A DNA stretch of 64,000 nucleotides from a virus, in the IMG/VR virus record IMGVR_UViG_3300048904_000202, positions 1 to 64,000 of that record. One strand, written 5' to 3'. The position numbers were made by a program, and so were the translations under genes. Below the pieces are notes generated by a model. That model was not told the DNA's origin and ran no database searches. It was given only the letters and a program-made list of their open reading frames with translations. This document shows, piece by piece, positions 58,252 through 63,920 of the stretch. Each line of letters opens with the position of its first letter. The stretch's first letter is position 1.

Positions 58252-58262
58252 GCAACTCGAAC

Positions 58263-58347
58263 GCGGATGTGGTGAAATAGGTAAACGCAGCGGGTCGAGA
58301 GCCCGCCGGCTTCGGCCTTGTGGGTTCAAGTCCCACCTTCCGCACCA
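58263..58347 (+). tRNA. tRNA-Leu (anticodon GAG), C33 variant
   Basis: Acceptor GCGGATG/CTTCCGC, stem GCGGG/CCCGC, loop TCGAGAG with C at position 33. CCA encoded. Confidence 0.85.
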
Positions 58348-58361
58348 GTTACCTCGTGATT

Positions 58362-58435
58362 GCCGGCGTAGCTCAATGGTAGAGCTACGGCGTCGTAACC
58401 CGTAGACCTGAGTTCGATTCTCAGCGCCGGCTCCA
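58362..58435 (+). tRNA. tRNA-Thr (anticodon CGT)
   Basis: Acceptor GCCGGCG/CGCCGGC, loop GTCGTAA, C-C at 31:39. CCA encoded. Confidence 0.88.
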
Positions 58436-58462
58436 CGAGTTGATCAGTGTCCATGGGCGTGG

Positions 58463-58539
58463 TGTGGCCTAACGCAATACAGTGCGCGGCCGGATTGTGA
58501 CTCCGGTGCTAGAGGGTGCAGGTCCCTCAGGTCACCCCA
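58463..58539 (+). tRNA. tRNA-His (anticodon GTG) inside a 12-bp inverted repeat
   Basis: Acceptor GTGGCCT/AGGTCAC, discriminator C (His-specific), CCA encoded, loop TTGTGAC. T loop is TGCAGGT rather than TTCRANY. CCATGGGCGTGG upstream (58451-58462) is exactly complementary to CCACGCCCATGG downstream (58537-58548), so the precursor has a long stem over the mature ends. Confidence 0.75.
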
Positions 58540-58553
58540 CGCCCATGGATAGT

Positions 58554-58627
58554 TGCCCCTTCGGCTAATGGTAAGCCTTCTGACTCTGAATCAGACAATC
58601 GAGGTTCGATTCCTCGCGGGGCATCCA
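58554..58627 (+). tRNA. tRNA-Gln (anticodon CTG)
   Basis: Acceptor TGCCCCT/CGGGGCA, loop CTCTGAA, CCA encoded. Confidence 0.9.
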
Positions 58628-58682
58628 GATTAGGGAGACGACGATATGGACGATACTCTCGATCGACAACCGAACGGCTTAA

Positions 58683-58756
58683 TGCCCGTTCGGCTAATGG
58701 TAAGTCGCTGCACTTTGAATGCGGAGACCTTGGTTCGATCCCAAGACGGGCATCCA
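58683..58756 (+). tRNA. tRNA-Gln (anticodon TTG)
   Basis: Acceptor TGCCCGT/ACGGGCA, loop CTTTGAA, CCA encoded. Confidence 0.92.
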
Positions 58757-58758
58757 GA

Positions 58759-59085
58759 TCAGAGCGTCGTGTATCCGTTATCGATGCACATGCTCATGAT
58801 GCCGTAACGCAGTGTGGTGTTGTCCGCCGGGCTGGTGACATAGGCCTGATCGGCCCGAACGATGTGGCCAGCGGCGTTGCGGTAAATCGCTACCTTGAAG
58901 GTGCGGCCGTTCGCCCGTCCGCACACGACAACGGCGTCGGACTTGACCGGATCGGTTGCGATCTGCGGACGGTTGGGCAGGAAGCTGGCGATGGCGTTAG
59001 AGATCACAACCTTCTCGGTAGGCAGCAAGGGGCGCGCCTCGGCCGAGGGTGTAGCGACAAGAGCCGCGATGAGGATTAAGGACAT
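58759..59085 (-). CDS. Secreted hypothetical protein antisense within the tRNA array
   Basis: 108 residues; signal peptide MSLILIAALVATPSAEA and a mature part with two Cys (VVVCGRANG, MSMCIDNG) that could form a disulfide. AGGAG lies ahead of the ATG. It is the only protein gene on the minus strand inside the tRNA array, so probably a recent insertion. Function unknown. Confidence 0.7.
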   Translation of the reverse strand: MSLILIAALVATPSAEARPLLPTEKVVISNAIASFLPNRPQIATDPVKSDAVVVCGRANGRTFKVAIYRNAAGHIVRADQAYVTSPADNTTLRYGIMSMCIDNGYTTL

Positions 59086-59164
59086 GGGGGTTCTCCTATC
59101 TGGTGGAATTTCTGCCGGACCATAGGATGGACCGATAAAGGAGACAACAAGATTCAGGGTTAAC

Positions 59165-59251
59165 GGAAGGTTGGCCGAGCGGTAAGGCACCCGCTTGCTA
59201 GGCGGGCGAGACCTCAGGGTTGCGTGGGTTCGATCCCCACACCTTCCTCCA
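59165..59251 (+). tRNA. tRNA-Ser (anticodon GCT)
   Basis: Class II; acceptor GGAAGGT/ACCTTCC, stem CCCGC/GCGGG, loop TTGCTAG. CCA encoded. Confidence 0.92.
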
Positions 59252-59258
59252 CCCTGTT

Positions 59259-59307
59259 TGCGTCATATATGGCGCACTAACCGGCTTTATGCGTCATATA
59301 TGGCGCA
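59259..59307 (+). repeat. Two direct palindromic repeats between tRNAs
   Basis: The 18-bp TGCGTCATATATGGCGCA occurs at 59259-59276 and 59290-59307, a 31-bp period. Each copy is itself an imperfect palindrome around CATATATG. Operator-like, or residue of an element. Confidence 0.7.
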
Positions 59308-59310
59308 AAC

Positions 59311-59384
59311 GGCGCGATGGCCGAGTGGTAAGGCTCCGGATTGCAACCCCGGCATCGCCGGTTCAATTCCGGCTCGCGTCTCCA
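59311..59384 (+). tRNA. tRNA-Cys (anticodon GCA)
   Basis: Acceptor GGCGCGA/TCGCGTC, discriminator T, loop TTGCAAC. The 31:39 pair is A-C. CCA encoded. Confidence 0.9.
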
Positions 59385-59391
59385 GTTTCAT

Positions 59392-59466
59392 ATCGGTGTA
59401 GCTCAGTGGTAGAGCGGCGGCTTCCAATCCCGCGCGTCCGAGGTTCGATTCCTTGCACCGGTGCCA
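59392..59466 (+). tRNA. tRNA-Trp (anticodon CCA)
   Basis: Acceptor ATCGGTG/CACCGGT, discriminator G, loop TTCCAAT, C-C at 31:39. CCA encoded. Confidence 0.9.
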
Positions 59467-59973
59467 TTACGCTCCCAGCGGCTTGCGGAGGATGCCCCAT
59501 TGGGAAATCCCCGCCTTGCGCAGCAGGGAGACGGGCTCGAAAGCAGTGATGCTGTTGAAATACACGAGATGGTCATGGGGACTGGTTCGACGCTGATTTA
59601 GTCCGAGCGTTTCCAGTATCCGCATCACCCAATCCATATGAGGAACCGGCGAGGTCAGTAGCAACACGCCGCCGGGTTTTAGCAGGGCCTTCGCCTCCTC
59701 CGTGAAATCAACATGCTCGATCACCTCGAAGGCCACGATCGCGTCAAACGACGCAGGCTCCAAACCGAGCTTTCGCCAATCGCGGATATCTCCGACGACA
59801 TCGGCTGGCTCGACGATGTCATTCCCCACATAGTTGATCCATCCGTGGCTGCGAAGATACTCACCCACCCACCGCGACCCACACCCGATCTCTAGGATGC
59901 GGGCGTCTTTTGGCAGCGGGTTCAAAAAATACTCGATCTTCTTGCGCTGTGCATATTCACTCAGGGCCGGCAT
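59467..59973 (-). CDS. Class I SAM-dependent methyltransferase
   Basis: 168 residues. Motif I RILEIGCGSRWVGEYL, acidic end of strand 2 GNDIVEPAD, post-I FDAIVAFEVIEHVD and GGVLLLTSPVPHMDW are the Rossmann methyltransferase order. Likely substrates are small molecules or a nucleotide; none is indicated. The TAA/TGA end abuts tRNA-Trp on the opposite strand. Confidence 0.8.
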   Translation of the reverse strand: MPALSEYAQRKKIEYFLNPLPKDARILEIGCGSRWVGEYLRSHGWINYVGNDIVEPADVVGDIRDWRKLGLEPASFDAIVAFEVIEHVDFTEEAKALLKPGGVLLLTSPVPHMDWVMRILETLGLNQRRTSPHDHLVYFNSITAFEPVSLLRKAGISQWGILRKPLGA

Positions 59974-60109
59974 GACACCCCTCCTCGTCGCTCTAGATCG
60001 ACCCTAAAGGCCTGATGGTTAACACTTTCCTACCGGAAAGAAACCAACTTATCAAACCACTTAAAGAGCGAAACGATCAGTCGGGGTCCGTACGGTCCAC
60101 GATGCGAAA

Positions 60110-60137
60110 AAAGATGGGCCACGTATGGTCCATCTTT
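60110..60137. terminator. Bidirectional terminator upstream of the structural genes
   Basis: An 11-bp stem (AAAGATGGGCC with GGTCCATCTTT, one G-U) and ACGTAT loop, flanked by A-runs on the left and TTT on the right. The gap 59974-60222 otherwise contains no gene. Confidence 0.75.
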
Positions 60138-60222
60138 ATGCACGCTTCATGTTGATTTGGTATCCTCTTGGGTCCGCGTCCCTCTCTGGATGCGTCATCC
60201 CCATCATCCACGAGGAAGTACC

Positions 60223-60651
60223 ATGTCGAAGAGCAATACCTTCGAGAACGATCTGCTCAAGCTCATTTTTCAGGGGATCGCCATTCCGGGCATCGCTGAC
60301 AACACTGCGACAGCGCCGTTGGGCAATCTGTACGTCGCGCTCCACACTGCCGATCCGGGCGAGGGTGGTGACCAGACCACCAACGAAGTGAACTACACCG
60401 GTTATGCCCGTGTCGCTGTCACCCGTTCGGGCGCTGGCTGGACCGTTGCTGGCTCAGTCGTGAGCCCGACGATTAATATCGACTTCCCCACAGGCACCGG
60501 AGGCGCCTCTACCGCAGCTTTCTTCTCGGTTGGTACCGCGCTGAACGGCGCCGGCAAGATTCTGTACTCGGGCACGATCACTCCGAGCATCGCCTGCGGC
60601 AACGGCGTCACCCCGCGTATCTCGACCGCCTCCACCATCACCGAGGATTAA
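60223..60651 (+). CDS. Phage virion-type structural protein
   Basis: 142 residues from the ATG at 60223. The segment LGNLYVALHTADPGEGGDQT followed by NYTGYARVAVTRSG is a widespread phage structural pattern (LYvaLHtadPGe...Y-x-GYaRv). It lies directly before fibre-type genes. Exact location in the virion is not deducible. Confidence 0.75.
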   Translation: MSKSNTFENDLLKLIFQGIAIPGIADNTATAPLGNLYVALHTADPGEGGDQTTNEVNYTGYARVAVTRSGAGWTVAGSVVSPTINIDFPTGTGGASTAAFFSVGTALNGAGKILYSGTITPSIACGNGVTPRISTASTITED

Positions 60652-60672
60652 TCCTCGGCCCGAGGGGGCTTC

Positions 60673-62283
60673 ATGTCGAACGTCTTCACCGACTCCTTCT
60701 CCGGTAGCGCCACGGTCGTCGATCTTTCGACGCACACAGGCGAGACCGGACATGGATGGCTAGTTCATCCGGGTTTTTCCGGTGGAGCGATGCGAGTCTC
60801 TCCGCCGGGCGAAGTCACGTGTCCGGCGTTCTCCGACACTGCCTACATCATCAATCAGGACTTGCCGGCCGGCGACCTCGATTTCAAGGTCAGCATTCTT
60901 TACAACCCTTCGGGCGCGTTCAGGGACGGCGGTATTATCTTTCGCGCGTCGACCACCGCCAAGACCTGTTACCTGATTCACTCAAGCCTCAACACCACCT
61001 ACCTCAGTCGTTACCTAAACGGTACGGAAACGGTATTGGCGGCCGGGGATTTCGCCCGCACCAGTAACACCTACTACACGATGAGTGTGCGGGTGCGCGG
61101 AACCCGGATCACCATTCTCATGAATGGTACGCAGGTCGTTGATTTCGACGACACCAGCACTGCTGGTGCCAACTTGCCGTCGCCGGGCCGGTTCGGTCTG
61201 TATGGTCCGGCCGGTAACAAGTTCGACGATCTCCAGATCGATACCGCCGCTGCTGCCGCTACCTCGGCAGATGGTCTGGTGGCAGGAACTTCATCGGCAG
61301 TAGCGACCGGCGTCACCATCAAGAACGCGTCAATGCTGTCCACGAACGGCGCGAGCGCGGCAGGGACCGGGACTGCTGTCATCACTGCTAACGGTGCCGC
61401 CGGTAGTAGCAGCACGGTCGGCGCAGTCGGCATCACGATCATCGAATCGATGTTCGCCATCCTCGGACAGGCGACTGGCGATGCGTTGACGCAAGTGGGC
61501 TACACCGGTTTTGGCAACGCGGCGGGTTCGGCGACCGCAGTAGCTGAAAGTGTTCTCTTCGAGACCGTTGTAGCGGTCGGTTCTGCATCTGGGACCACCG
61601 ATACACGAGTCACCACGAAGAGTTTTTCGCTCGGTTCCATGAGCAGCCGGGGAGCGTCGGACGCCTTCGCAATCAGTCGTGACGTACTGCCGGGCGAGAC
61701 GTTTGGGCGTTCCCTCAACAACGCCGCAACGGTGTCCGGTGTCGGATCATCGGTGGTAACATCGATTGGCTTTTCGCGAGGCCTCGCTGAGGTTACCAGC
61801 ATCCATGCCCAAGGGTTCTTGACCGGTGTCGGTCTTGCTCAGGGCTTCTCGTTTGCCACCACCGACCCTCCCGAGCCAGTTGTCCATGCTGCGGTGGGAG
61901 CGTCGGTAAGTAAAGCAACGCTGCATATCGTCGCTTTGACCAACTTGATGGCCGCGCTCGGTCGTGCGTCTGGGAACTCGTTTGCCGGCGCGCCGCGCCG
62001 CGTCATCATCGCAGGGGCCGCCTTGTCTGGTGGCGGTTCTTCGAGCGAGATCATCACGGCCAAGATCGCGCAAGCCGACGCGGCGTCGATCTCGATCTCC
62101 ACGCTTACCGCGATCTCGGGATCGTTCATCCACAAGCCGCCTCCGGTTACCCAGACCATGGTGCTGGCGGCGGTACCTCGCTCGCTTTCACTGCCGGCCG
62201 CCGGTCCTCGGATCATCACGCTCGCGGCACGAGCTTCCCGCACCATCACTCTCGCATCCCAAGCACGGACCATCACGCTATGA
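60673..62283 (+). CDS. Large tail fibre / appendage protein
   Basis: 536 residues. Residues 1-195 resemble a LamG/laminarin-like jelly-roll (DSFSGSATVVDLSTH, LDFKVSILYNPSGAFRDGG, RVRGTRITILMNGTQVVDF). The rest is a long Ala/Ser/Thr/Gly-rich segment of short repeats ending RTITLASQARTITL. The layout fits a receptor-binding fibre. It shares an ATGA overlap with the next gene. Confidence 0.75.
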   Translation: MSNVFTDSFSGSATVVDLSTHTGETGHGWLVHPGFSGGAMRVSPPGEVTCPAFSDTAYIINQDLPAGDLDFKVSILYNPSGAFRDGGIIFRASTTAKTCYLIHSSLNTTYLSRYLNGTETVLAAGDFARTSNTYYTMSVRVRGTRITILMNGTQVVDFDDTSTAGANLPSPGRFGLYGPAGNKFDDLQIDTAAAAATSADGLVAGTSSAVATGVTIKNASMLSTNGASAAGTGTAVITANGAAGSSSTVGAVGITIIESMFAILGQATGDALTQVGYTGFGNAAGSATAVAESVLFETVVAVGSASGTTDTRVTTKSFSLGSMSSRGASDAFAISRDVLPGETFGRSLNNAATVSGVGSSVVTSIGFSRGLAEVTSIHAQGFLTGVGLAQGFSFATTDPPEPVVHAAVGASVSKATLHIVALTNLMAALGRASGNSFAGAPRRVIIAGAALSGGGSSSEIITAKIAQADAASISISTLTAISGSFIHKPPPVTQTMVLAAVPRSLSLPAAGPRIITLAARASRTITLASQARTITL

Positions 62284-62564
62284 GCTTCCCCAAGTTCCCG
62301 CATCCAAAAGACCCCGACGACGTGGCGGACTATGCCATCGATTGGACAGCACGACTCGACGCCGGTGATTCCCTTGCGGACTCTCTCTTCGAGGTGGTGT
62401 CGGGTACCATTTTGCTGGGCGCTCAATCGATCGACGGCAACAAGGCCACCGTCTGGGTCAACGGTGGCGAAGACGGTGAAACGGCCACCATCCTCAACCG
62501 CGTGACGACCACCGGTGGGCGGCAATACGACCAGACGTTCGCGCTAAAAATTAAGACGCAGTGA
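62280..62564 (+). CDS. Small tail-associated protein
   Basis: 94 residues. The N-terminus PKFPHPKDPDDVADYAIDW and the end VTTTGGRQYDQTFALKIK are typical of a small phage family found next to fibre genes (carbohydrate-binding or neck/tail accessory). The stop lies ten bases before the promoter of the RNA unit. Confidence 0.75.
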   Translation: MSFPKFPHPKDPDDVADYAIDWTARLDAGDSLADSLFEVVSGTILLGAQSIDGNKATVWVNGGEDGETATILNRVTTTGGRQYDQTFALKIKTQ

Positions 62565-62573
62565 TATTCTTAG

Positions 62574-62602
62574 TTGACAGTGATGCGAATCACGTCTAGT
62601 AA
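62574..62602 (+). promoter_or_regulatory. Promoter of the non-coding RNA unit
   Basis: TTGACA, 17-bp spacer, TAGTAA. The transcript would run to the terminator at 63805, about 1.2 kb, without a convincing protein gene. Confidence 0.75.
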
Positions 62603-62739
62603 GACTCAACACCGAGGGCAATGCTTCCGCTGCGTTCTTGGTTAGCGCCGTTCAGGTGGGTCACTGGACCCTTAAAGGCATGACCATCCATCACATCTGT
62701 GATGGTCCGCCGCCTGAGTGGAGCGACAAGTGATTACCG

Positions 62740-62844
62740 ATCACTGGCGATCGGGATAGATGGTAACGGGCGCCCGCTTTCTCCCCTTGGGCCGGCGCAC
62801 GGTGTTTCTAGGGCTTCGAGCCGTCTATCTCGGTCGCCAGTGAT
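62740..62844 (+). ncRNA. Structured RNA element with 24-bp stem
   Basis: Bases 62740-62763 and 62821-62844 pair over 24 consecutive positions, with three G-U pairs, enclosing 57 bases. The motif CGCCAGTGATG recurs at 62835 and 62953. Not matched to a known RNA; located just upstream of the tmRNA acceptor piece. Region 62603-62739 shows one further hairpin (CCATCAC/GTGATGG) but no gene. Confidence 0.55.
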
Positions 62845-62944
62845 GTTCACTTGCGATGCGGCAGGCCTTGCCGACCGTGGAGGTCGGTTGGTCAACACTA
62901 GGCCGGCGAGGCAGGGAGTAGTGTCCCGGCAACGAGCTTTGGTC

Positions 62945-63034
62945 TGCCCCATCGCCAGTGATGGCGAGATGATCGTAATTCGGACGATCGAAGTTTTGGC
63001 TCGGACGCGGGGGCGGTTCCCGCCGGTTCCACCA
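62945..63034 (+). ncRNA. ssrA: Permuted tmRNA, acceptor piece
   Basis: The 3' part of tmRNA lies upstream of the 5' part. It ends CGGTTCC-A-CCA at 63034; CGGTTCC pairs with all seven bases GGGGCCG that begin the coding piece, including the G3-U70 alanine identity pair. The T-arm stem is GCGGG/CCCGC but the loop is GGCGGTT instead of TTCRANY. TCGGACGCGGG before it matches the usual 3' region of tmRNAs. The 5' end of the piece is approximate. Confidence 0.75.
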
Positions 63035-63123
63035 CGAGCCCCGATATTACTGCCACTAGGGGCGACCTACCGCTCCGAAGAGGCGCGGAGTTATCGGCCG
63101 CGCTCTGTGTTCGGGGTTGATGA
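63035..63123 (+). ncRNA. tmRNA intervening segment
   Basis: The 89 bases between the CCA of the acceptor piece and the GGGG start of the coding piece correspond to the excised segment of a two-piece tmRNA. No other feature was seen in it. Confidence 0.6.
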
Positions 63124-63300
63124 TGGGGCCGAAGTAGGATTCGACGGGCAAGGCGGAGGTTAGGACGCGATCTAGCATGACCGACTACGCTTCGGCGAGA
63201 CAGGTCACCGTTTGTAAATGCGAACGACAACACTCCGGTGGTTGTCGCCCGCGACGAGGTTCGCCTCGCCGCGTAAGCGATAACTCTCAGCCTCCGGACT
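63124..63300 (+). ncRNA. ssrA: Permuted tmRNA, coding piece with proteolysis tag
   Basis: Begins GGGGCCGAAGTA followed by the tmRNA signature GGATTCGACGGG (63136-63147). The resume codon GCG at 63220 opens the tag ANDNTPVVVARDEVRLAA, ending in TAA at 63274-63276. The ANDN start and small hydrophobic LAA end are classic ssrA features. A hairpin (CTCAG/CTGAG) follows. The 3' end of the piece is approximate. It would rescue stalled ribosomes with a phage-specific, unusually long 18-residue tag. Confidence 0.85.
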
Positions 63301-63351
63301 GAGAAAAGGGGCTCGGGGCCAGCCTTGCAACAGAATGGCCCCACGAGATTT

Positions 63352-63430
63352 GAGGTAGCTGGAGGTCGCCGGTTCGAGTCCGGTCATCCCCTGATCCGGG
63401 ATGTAGCTCAGATGGTAGAGCGCCAGCGTA
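63352..63430 (+). tRNA. Candidate circularly permuted tRNA A (3' half before 5' half)
   Basis: 3' half: anticodon strand GCTGG (63358-63362), variable AGGTC, T arm GCCGG-TTCGAGT-CCGGT, acceptor CATCCCC ending 63391. 5' half: GGGATG (63398-63403), TA, D arm GCTC-AGATGGTA-GAGC, anticodon strand CCAGC (63423-63427). GGGATG pairs with CATCCC and CCAGC with GCTGG only in this reversed order. Six bases (TGATCC) separate the halves. The anticodon cannot be read with confidence and CCA is not encoded. Confidence 0.5.
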
Positions 63431-63508
63431 GGGGAGACACCGGTTCGACTCCGGTCCGGCTGTTGATCAGCAGCCGTTAGCTTAGAGGTAAAGCGCCTCG
63501 ATTTTGGG
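63430..63508 (+). tRNA. Candidate circularly permuted tRNA B (3' half before 5' half)
   Basis: 3' half: GGGG (63431-63434), AGAC, T arm ACCGG-TTCGACT-CCGGT (63439-63455), acceptor CCGGCTG. 5' half: CAGCCGT (63471-63477), TA, D arm GCTT-AGAGGTA-AAGC, anticodon strand CCTCG (63496-63500) and loop ATTTTGG. CAGCCG pairs with CGGCTG and CCTC with GGGG. Eight bases (TTGATCAG) lie between the halves. The anticodon is unresolved. Confidence 0.5.
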
Positions 63509-63804
63509 ACGTGGTGAAACGATACATCCACATCTCCTTGAGCCGGCGAAAGCCTGACTGCCGGGAAAGTACGGTGAAGAGCAGTGCGGATGGAGGGCAC
63601 TTGATCTTCGGATCAAGTCCGGGCAACAGAAACCCTCCACTGGTTTCGGGCTTTCAGCCCAGACGAGATGGGGTGGCAAGACAGCGCCGGGTGCGTCCGG
63701 CGTGGCACGCACGCTAAGGCTGATGCTGATGTGTCTTGGGACCATCCCACCTATTTGCCGGGAGCAGGTTTGTGTCTCCCAATACAAAGTGATCCCGGCG
63801 GGTT
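63509..63804 (+). ncRNA. Structured 3' part of the RNA unit, no gene seen
   Basis: About 300 bases with several hairpins: GGC-GAAA-GCC near 63543, ACTTGATC-TTCG-GATCAAGT (63600-63619) nested in GGAGGG/CCCTCC, and GCCGG/CCGGC pairs near 63690. There is no convincing ORF. It may be part of the processing of the permuted RNAs or an independent RNA; no known family was recognised. Confidence 0.5.
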
Positions 63805-63844
63805 AGGCCCGGTCGTTTTTCGGAACGACCGGGCCTTTCCTTTT
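63805..63844 (+). terminator. Terminator of the RNA unit
   Basis: A perfect 13-bp stem (63805-63817 with 63824-63836) with a TTTCGG loop, followed by TTCCTTTT. Confidence 0.92.
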
Positions 63845-63863
63845 GCGAAAGTGTTACTTTCGC

Positions 63864-63892
63864 TTGACATCTGGTGTTAGTTTAGCTTAACA
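63864..63892 (+). promoter_or_regulatory. Rightward promoter with tandem GTTAGTTT-type boxes
   Basis: TTGACA, 17-bp spacer, TTAACA. GTTAGTTTAGCTTAACA lies in the spacer and -10; GTTACTTTCGCTTGACA lies 23 bp upstream. Same architecture as the leftward promoters at 34169 and 39445. Confidence 0.8.
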
Positions 63893-63920
63893 GTCTGAGA
63901 CAACAGACACAGGGCCGTTC

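Noticed and set aside
63340-63395. Contiguous tmRNA 3' end at 63391
   Set aside because: The T arm there looks tmRNA-like at first, but its acceptor CATCCCC mismatches GGGGCCG at two positions, lacks G3-U70 and CCA, and pairs better with GGGATG downstream. The upstream CGGTTCC-A-CCA pairs completely.
63398-63465. Ordinary contiguous tRNA formed by the D arm at 63406 and the T arm at 63439
   Set aside because: Acceptor strands CGGGATG and CCGGCTG do not pair and no anticodon stem forms.
63509-63804. Group I intron or RNase P RNA
   Set aside because: No convincing P7/R/S or P4 conserved strings were found by eye; left as an unassigned structured RNA.
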